A stretch of DNA of 36,416 nucleotides. It comes from a virus. The stretch spans positions 1 through 36,416 of IMG/VR virus record IMGVR_UViG_3300027754_000233, one strand, 5' to 3'. This document shows positions 1 to 6,185 of this stretch, one piece after another (position 1 is the first letter of the stretch; the number at the start of each line of letters is the position of its first letter). A program made the position numbers and the translations under genes. Under the pieces are notes generated by a model. It was not told the origin of the DNA. It worked only from the letters and a program-made list of their open reading frames with translations, and made no database searches.

Positions 1-1
1 C

Positions 2-73
2 TCTCCGGGTGATAGGTCTGTGGTTTCTGGTGATACGCTTAACGTAACGTATACGTTGAGTCTGGCGGGGTAG
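2..73 (+). CDS. C-terminal end of a truncated upstream gene
   Basis: An open frame enters from the left edge of the window and ends at TAG 71-73, giving about 23 residues that end in YTLSLAG. The next gene starts one base later at a GTG, and the GGCGGGG just before this stop can act as its ribosome binding site. That tight spacing is what supports calling it a real gene end. The residues are Ser/Thr/Val rich, as in tail or fibre proteins. The product cannot be identified from so little sequence. Confidence 0.5.
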   Translation, partial: SPGDRSVVSGDTLNVTYTLSLAG

Positions 74-74
74 T

Positions 75-860
75 GTGTTTGGAATCTCGTCATTTGCGGC
101 TTCGCCGTTTGCTTCTCTTGCTGGGAGTGTATTTAACTCAACAGTAAGTGAGACGGGGACTGCAACTGACGCGGTTGGTTCACTTGCGATTTTTTACAGC
201 GTTCTAAACGAGACATCTACCGCAACAGATACAACAAGCAGCAAGCAGACGTTTATAAGTGCGTTAAGCGAGACGGGTACGGCAACGGATGCGGTTGGTA
301 GTTTGCAGAAGTTTATAAGCGCATTGGCAGAGACGGCAACTGCAACTGACGCATCTGTTGGTTACATTAGTTTTCCTGTAAGCATTACAGAGACAGGTAC
401 GGCAACGGATGCGGTTCTAGTAGCGGCGAGTACTTTTAATGCACCTGTATCTGAGACGGCAACAGCAACAGATGTGATTAGTTCCTTGCAAGGGTTTCTA
501 AGTTTAATCAGCGAAACAGGAACGGCAACAGATGCGATAAGCAGCAAGCAGACTTTCATAAGTGCAGTAACTGAAACGGGTACGGCAACAGACAGCACGG
601 TTGGGTATATAAGATTCCCAGTAAGTATTTCAGAGACAGCTACAGCCTCAGATACGATTTCAAGCAGCCCAATATATTTGTGTCGGGTGGCAGAGACAGC
701 AACAGCGACGGATGTGATTACTGGCGGGTTCCTTTGGAACATTATTGATGATGGGCAGACTCCTAACTGGGTATTGATTACTAGCACTCAGACTCCGGGC
801 TGGGGTGCAATAGATAACACGCAAACCCCGAATTGGACTGTAATAGGAACGGTGAACTAA
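75..860 (+). CDS. Tail/fibre-type protein built of 20-residue tandem repeats
   Basis: 261 residues from a GTG start, preceded by GGCGGGG and one base after the upstream stop. Residues 26-216 are ten copies of a roughly 20-residue unit with the core [STNA]-E-T-[GAS]-T-A-[TS]-D, with the Glu at residues 26, 46, 66, 86, 106, 127, 147, 167, 187 and 207. The last 35 residues hold three shorter units containing QTPNW, QTPGW and QTPNW. Low charge, high Thr/Ser/Ala and regular period suggest an extended beta-rich or solenoid-like shaft; this is inference. It heads a run of tail-appendage genes, and the following ATG touches its stop. I know such repeats from uncharacterised phage tail genes but cannot name a function. 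No signal peptide or membrane segment is evident. Confidence 0.75.
   Translation: MFGISSFAASPFASLAGSVFNSTVSETGTATDAVGSLAIFYSVLNETSTATDTTSSKQTFISALSETGTATDAVGSLQKFISALAETATATDASVGYISFPVSITETGTATDAVLVAASTFNAPVSETATATDVISSLQGFLSLISETGTATDAISSKQTFISAVTETGTATDSTVGYIRFPVSISETATASDTISSSPIYLCRVAETATATDVITGGFLWNIIDDGQTPNWVLITSTQTPGWGAIDNTQTPNWTVIGTVN
150..722 (+). repeat. 60-bp-period tandem coding repeat, ten units
   Basis: DNA underlying residues 26-216 of the preceding gene. The period is 60 bp (one unit 63 bp). The conserved core reads roughly gagacgggtacggcaacgga with synonymous and non-synonymous variation between units. Non-adjacent units can be closer than adjacent ones: the segments following units 2 and 7 both read SSKQTFISA, and those following units 4 and 8 read VGYISFPVSI and VGYIRFPVSI. 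This hints at duplication of a multi-unit block. Confidence 0.8.
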
Positions 861-1328
861 ATGGCCTTAGTTATCGCAGATAGAGTCAAAGACTCAACCA
901 CCACCACCGGCACAGGCACCGTCACTCTTAGTGGAACTGCACCTACGGGGTTCCAGAACTTTTCAGTCATTGGTAACGGGAACACGACTTACTACACCAT
1001 TGCTGGGCAAGGAACTTCTGAGTGGGAAGTAGGGATTGGCACATACGCCTCCTCGGGTACTACGCTTGCGCGTACTACGGTTATTTCCTCGTCCAACTCA
1101 GGTGCGGCTGTCAACTTTAGTGCTGGGACAAAGGATGTATTTGTCACCTACCCATCCGAGTACGCAACCTTTACTTTGGGTGGGCAAGCTCTTGTTACAA
1201 ACAACCAGACGGTATCTGTAAGTTGTACGGTTCCAACGGGATATTCAGCGTCGAGTGTGGGGCCATCAACCATCAGTGGCGGGGTTACGGTCACCTTGAA
1301 TGGAACCGCTCGCTGGGTAGTTTCTTAG
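861..1328 (+). CDS. Short tail fibre-like structural protein
   Basis: 155 residues, ATG immediately after the preceding TAA. The N-terminus [20 protein letters not shown] followed by a Thr/Ser/Gly-rich beta-type sequence ([38 protein letters not shown]) matches a small protein often seen among phage tail-fibre genes. The N-terminal half reads like the conserved part. The C-terminal half (after [10 protein letters not shown]) is a Val/Thr/Ser tail of low complexity. It probably forms part of the fibre or its adaptor. Family recognition is from memory of the N-terminal pattern, and the exact role is unknown. Confidence 0.65.
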   Translation: MALVIADRVKDSTTTTGTGTVTLSGTAPTGFQNFSVIGNGNTTYYTIAGQGTSEWEVGIGTYASSGTTLARTTVISSSNSGAAVNFSAGTKDVFVTYPSEYATFTLGGQALVTNNQTVSVSCTVPTGYSASSVGPSTISGGVTVTLNGTARWVVS

Positions 1329-1337
1329 GAGATTGAA

Positions 1338-2045
1338 ATGGGATCAGTAGTTTTAGCAGGAGCAACAAGCGGATCGACCACGCTCACGCCAGTGGATGCG
1401 GTCACGGCGACCATTACGCTGCCGAGTGCTACGGGGACGCTGGCAACACTTGGGGCTAATACGTTTGTTGGAACTCAGGTGGTTACTGGTGCTGCCACAA
1501 TCAGCAGTACTTTAGCAGTAGCCGGTGCAACTCTTGGGGCATACGGCGGCGCAGTGACGAGCTGGAATGTGACAACCGGACCGCTGGATTCTAACTACGG
1601 AACATCGAACGCAACGGCCTCACATTGGGTAAGCGCGGATAACACTGGGAACGCGCTCAACTGTTTCATTTTCCTCAGAAACACCTCTACGGTTGTTGGC
1701 GCAATCGCCACCACCAATTCCGCTACGTCCTACGGCACATCGTCAGACTACCGACTTAAAAATGTCACCGGACCTGTAACCGGAGCAGAGGCCAAAACAT
1801 TCATCAACGCCCTGCAACCAAAACAAGGTTCGTGGAAGTCTAGTGGTTCACGCTTTGTCGGGTTTTTGGCGCATGAGTTTCAAGAGGTATCGCCGTCCTC
1901 TGTGAGCGGTGAAAAAGATGCTGTAGATGAGAACGGGGAACCTGTTTATCAGTCTATGCAAGCATCTACTTCCGAAGTGATGGCAAACCTTGTTGCCTAC
2001 GCGCAGTTGCTTGAATCCCGTATCGCAGCACTGGAGGCCAAATAA
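1338..2045 (+). CDS. Tail fibre/spike with C-terminal peptidase S74 chaperone domain (copy 1)
   Basis: 235 residues; GGAG lies 6 bases before the ATG. Residues 1-130 are Thr/Ala/Gly-rich shaft, including ATISSTLAVAGATL. From about residue 135 the sequence is a peptidase S74 intramolecular chaperone domain: S136-D-Y-R-L-K141 carries the Ser and Lys of the known Ser-Lys dyad, followed by GFLAHEFQEVSP and a C-terminal helical stretch (VAYAQLLESRIAALEAK) that would trimerise. In this family the domain folds the upstream trimeric beta-fibre and cuts itself off before the catalytic Ser, so the mature product here would be about 135 residues. It pairs with a second S74 gene two positions downstream. 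Confidence 0.88.
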   Translation: MGSVVLAGATSGSTTLTPVDAVTATITLPSATGTLATLGANTFVGTQVVTGAATISSTLAVAGATLGAYGGAVTSWNVTTGPLDSNYGTSNATASHWVSADNTGNALNCFIFLRNTSTVVGAIATTNSATSYGTSSDYRLKNVTGPVTGAEAKTFINALQPKQGSWKSSGSRFVGFLAHEFQEVSPSSVSGEKDAVDENGEPVYQSMQASTSEVMANLVAYAQLLESRIAALEAK

Positions 2046-2744
2046 ATGTCACTCATCCTTGATGGTACGGCTGGGGTAACTGGGCCAGCAGGTAATACGA
2101 CAACGCTTGCTGTGCATACACGGCAGGTATTCCTCACGGGTACTGCTGCTACCTATACAACTCCTGCTAATTGCAAACAGATTTTGGTGCGGATGAAGGG
2201 CGGCGGTTCCGGCGGTTCCGGCGCGGGAACTTCCGCGATCGGAGATGGCGCTGCTGGCGGCACGACAAGCTTCAACTCGATCAACGCAAATGGCGGTACG
2301 GCGACGAGTGCCGGTGGTGGCGTTGCTGGTGGAGGTGGCACCGGGGGCACTGGGACCGCATCGGTTCGCATATCCGGGCAAAGCGGCACCGTCGGTGGCA
2401 TATCAGATTACAACGGCACCAATAAGACATACGCAGGCGGCCTTGGGGGTGGTCAGGGTGGCCGAGGGGGTGGTCTTTCCGGGAGCGCTTCTGCTAACGC
2501 CCCGGCAAATTCGGGCGGCGGTGGTGCTGGCGGGAACCCCACCGCTGCAGTCGCAGCAGCAACAAGCTACACCAACGGCTACGGCGGCGGCGAAGGCGAG
2601 TATGTCGAGCTGCTCATCAACGCCCCCGCAGGGTCTTATACCTACACCGTAGGCGCTGGTGGGACGGGTGGCACTGCTGGAACAACCGGAACTGCTGGAA
2701 GCAATGGCGGCTCGGGCTACATCATCGTTGATGAATATTACTAA
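2046..2744 (+). CDS. Glycine-rich tail tip / adhesin-like protein
   Basis: 232 residues; the ATG directly abuts the preceding stop, so translation is probably coupled. Residues 1-50 are ordinary fibre-like sequence. Residues about 50-225 contain many short Gly runs (GGGSGGSG, GGGVAGGGGTGGTG, GGLGGGQGGRGGGLSG, SGGGGAGG) separated by short variable pieces. The C-terminus is GSGYIIVDEYY. Gly-run arrays of this sort occur in phage receptor-binding tips, where they can form polyglycine-II helical bundles (gp38-like adhesins are the best-known case). Its place between two S74 fibre genes supports a receptor-binding role. The function is inferred from composition and context rather than from a catalytic motif. 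Confidence 0.7.
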   Translation: MSLILDGTAGVTGPAGNTTTLAVHTRQVFLTGTAATYTTPANCKQILVRMKGGGSGGSGAGTSAIGDGAAGGTTSFNSINANGGTATSAGGGVAGGGGTGGTGTASVRISGQSGTVGGISDYNGTNKTYAGGLGGGQGGRGGGLSGSASANAPANSGGGGAGGNPTAAVAAATSYTNGYGGGEGEYVELLINAPAGSYTYTVGAGGTGGTAGTTGTAGSNGGSGYIIVDEYY

Positions 2745-2754
2745 AGGATAAATC

Positions 2755-3543
2755 ATGGCCGCATCGATCAACGCATCGACCTCTGCTGGGGTCGTAACAA
2801 CTGCCGACACAACGGGCAACCTTAACCTTCAGAGTAACGGTGCAACGGTGCTGGCGATGACCAGCGCGGGGGTTGCTGTTACTGGGACGCAGAGTGTTAG
2901 TGGTGCCGCAACGCTTAGTTCGACTCTTGGGGTGACAGGAGCAACAACGCTTAGTTCAACTCTTTCCGCTGGTAACACTACGGTTACTGGGACGCTTGGG
3001 GTGACGGGTACGATTACGGCCTCAGACGCTTTTATAAATGCTGTTAACACAACAGCATTATTTGGCGTACTGACAAGTGCCAACGGCTCGAGATTTGTTA
3101 TTCAATCAAATATGTCCGGGGCTAACGCACCTGAGATTATCAACACACACTCCCAATCAAGCGGTGACTACGCATTAAAGTTCTATCGCGATACGTCAAG
3201 TTTAGTGGGATCAATACAGACAACCAACGTAGCTACTAGCTACGTTACATCATCTGACTACCGGCTAAAAGAAAACGTCCAACCAATGACGGAGGCTTTG
3301 GCTATTGTTGCCGCGCTAAAACCTGTGTCGTTCAACTGGAAAGTAGACGGTTCTGACGGTCAAGGATTCATCGCTCACGAACTTGCTGAAGTTGTGCCAG
3401 ATTGTGTAACGGGTGAAAAAGATGCTGTAAATGAAAATGGCTCAATCAAGCCACAAGGCATAGACACCTCATTCCTTGTTGCTACGTTGACCGCAGCCAT
3501 ACAAGAACTCGCCGCTAAAGTAGCTGCATTGGAAGCCAAATGA
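2755..3543 (+). CDS. Tail fibre/spike with C-terminal peptidase S74 chaperone domain (copy 2)
   Basis: 262 residues, start preceded by AAAGGATAAATC. Residues about 45-90 contain Thr/Ser/Gly shaft repeats (TLSSTLGVTG, TLSSTLSAGN, TGTLGVTGTI). The S74 domain begins near residue 166: S167-D-Y-R-L-K172 supplies the catalytic Ser and Lys, followed by ENVQPM, FNWK and GFIAHELAEVVPD, and ends in a helix (LAAKVAALEAK) for trimer formation. The chaperone end is clearly paralogous to copy 1 (SSDYRLK, HE[FL].EV.P, GEKDAV.ENG, AALEAK), while the shaft differs. Autocleavage before S167 is expected from the family. The stop overlaps the next start as ATGA. Confidence 0.88.
   Translation: MAASINASTSAGVVTTADTTGNLNLQSNGATVLAMTSAGVAVTGTQSVSGAATLSSTLGVTGATTLSSTLSAGNTTVTGTLGVTGTITASDAFINAVNTTALFGVLTSANGSRFVIQSNMSGANAPEIINTHSQSSGDYALKFYRDTSSLVGSIQTTNVATSYVTSSDYRLKENVQPMTEALAIVAALKPVSFNWKVDGSDGQGFIAHELAEVVPDCVTGEKDAVNENGSIKPQGIDTSFLVATLTAAIQELAAKVAALEAK
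3226..3246. repeat. Perfect 21-bp palindrome in the fibre gene
   Basis: AACGTAGCTA, one central C, then TAGCTACGTT: two exact 10-bp inverted arms. It lies in the coding sequence for NVATSYV, just upstream of the S74 catalytic Ser-Asp codons of copy 2. The equivalent stretch in copy 1 is not palindromic. It could be chance, a recombination joint or a protein-binding site. Confidence 0.6.
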
Positions 3544-3683
3544 TCTGGCTCATTGCATTCCTGACTAAAAACGCAGCGGCTATTGCCATCATCGGTGCTA
3601 CTGCTGGGGCTATACAAGCTACCGAAGGTGCCATCATCAACGCTATCGTACTGGAAAAAGAAATTAAAAACGGGAGTAAATAA
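3540..3683 (+). CDS. Small hydrophobic membrane protein (47 aa)
   Basis: Short gene filling the gap between copy 2 of the S74 fibre and the collar fibre. The ATG overlaps the upstream stop as ATGA, and its TAA overlaps the downstream start as TAATG; this double coupling is the main reason to call it. The product starts MIWLIAFLTKN and continues AAAIAIIGATAGAIQ, giving one or two short hydrophobic segments, then a charged C-terminus (EKEIKNGSK). It could be a holin-class or accessory membrane peptide at the edge of the lysis region. No family can be assigned. Confidence 0.6.
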   Translation: MIWLIAFLTKNAAAIAIIGATAGAIQATEGAIINAIVLEKEIKNGSK

Positions 3684-4861
3684 TGGCATCAACGTACAGC
3701 ACGAATCTGGCTCTTGAGCTTATCGGTACTGGAGAACAGTCCGGTACTTGGGGTACGACTACCAACAACAATCTTGGAACCCTGCTTGAACAGGCTATTT
3801 CAGGGTATGTAACGCAAGTCTGTACGGGTGGCACTGACACCATCACGATCCCAAACGGGTCAACAGGCGTTGCGAGGAATATGTATCTTGAACTGACCAC
3901 AACGGGTGGCGGTACGCTGGTGGTGCCAGCCAACAAGAAGCTCTACTTCATCTTTAACAACACTGCTTCTGCCATCACGGTAAAAGTCTCAGGCCAAACT
4001 GGGGTTTCAGTACCTGCTGCTGCAAAAATGGCGTTGGTCTGTAACGGCACAGACATTGTGAGCGCGGTAAGTTACTTTGCTGCATTAACCGCAGCCTCTT
4101 TAACCCTGACTACGCCATTGGCTGTTACCTCTGGAGGTACGGGTTCTGCAACGGTAACCGCTAACAACGTCATTATAGGCAACTCAGGTGGCACAGGGTT
4201 TTCTTCTGTTGCTCCTAGCACTTCTGGTAACGTACTTACTTCTAACGGCACTGCTTGGACATCAGCGCAAGGTTTTGTTTCTGGCATGATTATGATGTGG
4301 TCAGGAAGCATAGCTTCTATACCTAGTGGTTGGTACTTGTGTAACGGGTCAAATAGCACTCCTGATCTGCGTGATCGAATGGTTATTGGTGCAGGTAGCA
4401 CCTACGCTGTGAACGCAACTGGGGGTTCTGCAACAACTACTCTTATCACTGCAAACCTAGCAAGCCATACCCACACGTATAGCTCAACTTCGGGGAGTAT
4501 GAGTGCAGATCACTCGCATACTTATTCGGGTACTTCGTCTGGACAGAGCGTAACCCACAACCACGTTGATTCTGGTCACTCCCATACTATTGACTCACCA
4601 ATTAATTTGATTGGGGGCACAAGTTCATTTGCGCTTGCTGGGGGTACGTATCCATACGCTGTTGTAGCAAGTACGGATACGGGAGTTGCAAGTATTGGCA
4701 ACGCCAGTGTAGATCACAGCCACACCTACAGTGGCACATCTTCTGGCGTAAGCGCAAACCATACCCACTCTGTATCAGGAACTTCTGATGCAACAGGTTC
4801 AGGTACAGCAGCAACTACCATCTCGCCGTACTACGCCCTAGCTTATATAATGAAGTCGTAA
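3683..4861 (+). CDS. Tail collar-domain fibre with HxH-rich tip
   Basis: 392 residues. Residues 1-190 are a fibre-type region with a conserved-looking N-terminus (STNLALELIGTGEQSGTWGTTTNNN). Residues 200-240 are a phage tail collar domain: GMIMMWSGS, IPSGWYLCNG, TPDLRDRMVIGAG. Residues 260-365 contain six His-x-His pairs (262/264, 277/279, 292/294, 299/301, 345/347, 360/362). In the T4 gp37 tip, HxH motifs coordinate iron along the trimer axis, so a metal-stabilised needle is a fair inference here. The C-terminus PYYALAYIMKS is the usual end of collar-domain fibres. Most likely a receptor-contacting fibre. Confidence 0.85.
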   Translation: MASTYSTNLALELIGTGEQSGTWGTTTNNNLGTLLEQAISGYVTQVCTGGTDTITIPNGSTGVARNMYLELTTTGGGTLVVPANKKLYFIFNNTASAITVKVSGQTGVSVPAAAKMALVCNGTDIVSAVSYFAALTAASLTLTTPLAVTSGGTGSATVTANNVIIGNSGGTGFSSVAPSTSGNVLTSNGTAWTSAQGFVSGMIMMWSGSIASIPSGWYLCNGSNSTPDLRDRMVIGAGSTYAVNATGGSATTTLITANLASHTHTYSSTSGSMSADHSHTYSGTSSGQSVTHNHVDSGHSHTIDSPINLIGGTSSFALAGGTYPYAVVASTDTGVASIGNASVDHSHTYSGTSSGVSANHTHSVSGTSDATGSGTAATTISPYYALAYIMKS

Positions 4862-4863
4862 TT

Positions 4864-5049
4864 ATGACAACAGTAAATGAAGTTGACCTGAAGATTGAAA
4901 GCCACATCGACAAGTGCGAGTTGCGGTATCAAGCCATTCAAGTAGAGATGAGGGCTTGCAATGCCAGATTGAAGCGCATTGAGGAGATTGGTATTGCGTC
5001 TGCTGGGGCGATTATTCTTTTGCTTATTCACTTGGTCACAAAGGTATAA
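4864..5049 (+). CDS. Small C-terminally anchored membrane protein, XhlA/holin-like
   Basis: 61 residues. Residues 1-40 are a charged helix (EVDLKIESHIDKCELRYQ... ARLKRIEEI) and residues 44-58 a single hydrophobic segment (ASAGAIILLLIHLV) with a Lys-Val end. An amphipathic or coiled N-terminal half with one C-terminal membrane span is the layout of XhlA-type lysis accessory proteins and some holins. It begins two bases after the collar fibre and is followed within a few bases by a secreted protein and then the endolysin, which supports a lysis role. The assignment rests on architecture only. Confidence 0.6.
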   Translation: MTTVNEVDLKIESHIDKCELRYQAIQVEMRACNARLKRIEEIGIASAGAIILLLIHLVTKV

Positions 5050-5051
5050 AA

Positions 5052-5573
5052 ATGAAACTTCTTTGGCTTCTGCTTCTTTCTTTCAATGCCTCCGCTGCTG
5101 ATCTGATCTTCTGTGAAGGGGCTTATGCCCTTTGTGCTGCGTCTGGTGCTGTTCCAACTGGTAATGCCATGAGCATTGGCGGCAGGAAGTTTCTGGAGGG
5201 AATGGCAGTCTGCCCCGTGATCGTAGGGGTATCTGTTGGCAACGGTGCGTTGATGAAAGGCGGTTGCAAGGCTCCTGAAGGCAAGGTCTGGTCATTGTTT
5301 GGCGCAGTCACAAGCCTTCCGCAAGCACCGTCATGGGCGGTAGCACCACTGGTTTCAAGGACTTTTATTTTGAACAAAGATGACCAGATGAGCAACATGT
5401 GGTCAATGCCCTGCACGTTGCAACTAAAACCTGTAAACGGCGTGACTTTGGCTAACTGCTACGGGCCTTTGAACGAGAGTCCTTTTGACAACGGTCACAT
5501 TAAGCCGGGGTCTAAAATCGTAACGGATGCTCCTGTTGGAGTGCAGTACCCCGTAGGTGGAAATATCAAATAA
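5052..5573 (+). CDS. Secreted six-cysteine protein of the lysis cassette, function unknown
   Basis: 173 residues with a clear Sec signal peptide: MKLLWLLLLSFNASA, probable cleavage after A15 (ASA|ADL), no lipobox. The mature part has six Cys (21, 28, 54, 72, 121, 136), an even number consistent with disulfides in the periplasm. Segments FCEGAYALCAASG, VWSLFG, PQAPSWAVAP, MWSMPC and NCYGPLNESP look conserved and resemble a family of uncharacterised phage and bacterial proteins. No catalytic motif is recognised. It sits between a putative holin-like gene and the next membrane gene, so roles in lysis or in blocking superinfection are possible; neither is shown by the sequence. Confidence 0.7.
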   Translation: MKLLWLLLLSFNASAADLIFCEGAYALCAASGAVPTGNAMSIGGRKFLEGMAVCPVIVGVSVGNGALMKGGCKAPEGKVWSLFGAVTSLPQAPSWAVAPLVSRTFILNKDDQMSNMWSMPCTLQLKPVNGVTLANCYGPLNESPFDNGHIKPGSKIVTDAPVGVQYPVGGNIK

Positions 5574-5583
5574 GGAGATTGCT

Positions 5584-5754
5584 ATGGGCTGGCTTAGAAA
5601 ACGTTTTGGTGAACCTTCTACGATGGCAGGATTAGGTGTAATTTTTATGGTTGCTGCGCCTTTGATCCCTCCACAGTACCAACTGTTGGCTCAAGGTGTA
5701 GCAGCGGCGTTGGGTCTGGGTGGAGTTGTTAAGGCTGATCCGGGTAATAAATGA
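5584..5754 (+). CDS. Small membrane protein, putative holin
   Basis: 56 residues from the ATG at 5584, chosen because AAGGAG lies 6-11 bases upstream; an in-frame upstream ATG at 5557 lies inside the previous gene and has no such site. The protein has a basic N-terminus (MGWLRKRFGEPS), then AGLGVIFMVAAPLIPPQYQLLAQGVAAALGLGGVV, which can form one long or two short membrane helices around a PP turn, and a short polar end. Its stop overlaps the start of the M15 endolysin as ATGA. Holin or pinholin is the most likely role by position and shape; no family signature is decisive. Confidence 0.65.
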   Translation: MGWLRKRFGEPSTMAGLGVIFMVAAPLIPPQYQLLAQGVAAALGLGGVVKADPGNK

Positions 5755-6179
5755 ACTTAAGCCCACACTTCACTCTTGCTGAATTAACTATTACTGACCA
5801 CAGGACATTGGATAACACACCAGATGAAAAGTCTCTTGAGAACCTTAAGCGGCTTGCAGCGTTTCTTGAAGAAGTTAAAGCAATCTTCGGCTTCCAGCCA
5901 ATACTGGTGAGTTCTGGATATCGGTCAGCAGCAGTTAATGCAGCAGTTGGTAGCAAGGAAATAAGCCAACATAGGGTGGGGTGTGCGGCTGACTTTCGTA
6001 TTCCGAGCCTGACTCCAGATCATATAGTGCGTAGGATTGTTGCTTCTGACTTGAAATACGATCAGGTAATACGGGAGTTTGATACGTGGACACACATCTC
6101 GGTGCCTACACTTGACTACACAGCGCCAAGAAAACAGGCTCTTATTATCGACAAGACAGGATCGCGTTTTTTCGCGTAA
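5751..6179 (+). CDS. Endolysin, zinc D-Ala-D-Ala peptidase (M15 family)
   Basis: 142 residues. It shows the M15A/M15_3 pattern: FTLAELT near the N-terminus, SSGYRS at 54-59, S-Q-H74-R-V-G-C-A-A-D81-F and W-T-H115-I-S. His74, Asp81 and His115 are the expected zinc ligands. Enzymes of this family cut peptide bonds in peptidoglycan stems or crosslinks. There is no signal peptide, so release would depend on a holin, and two candidate membrane proteins precede it. The length is normal for a single-domain globular Gram-negative phage endolysin. The start overlaps the upstream stop by ATGA. Confidence 0.88.
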   Translation: MNLSPHFTLAELTITDHRTLDNTPDEKSLENLKRLAAFLEEVKAIFGFQPILVSSGYRSAAVNAAVGSKEISQHRVGCAADFRIPSLTPDHIVRRIVASDLKYDQVIREFDTWTHISVPTLDYTAPRKQALIIDKTGSRFFA

Positions 6180-6185
6180 CCCAAT

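Noticed and set aside
362-787. 141-codon - strand frame with Val/Ser/Ala repeats
   Set aside because: It is the mirror of the tandem repeats in the + strand gene; regular repeats keep the opposite frame open.
2403-2819. 138-codon - strand frame and other frames in the Gly-rich gene
   Set aside because: GC-rich Gly codons lack stops in several frames; the + strand frame has the proper start, stop and C-terminus.
5557-5583. Upstream ATG for the 56-residue membrane protein
   Set aside because: It lies inside the preceding gene without a ribosome binding site, while ATG 5584 has AAGGAG at the right distance.
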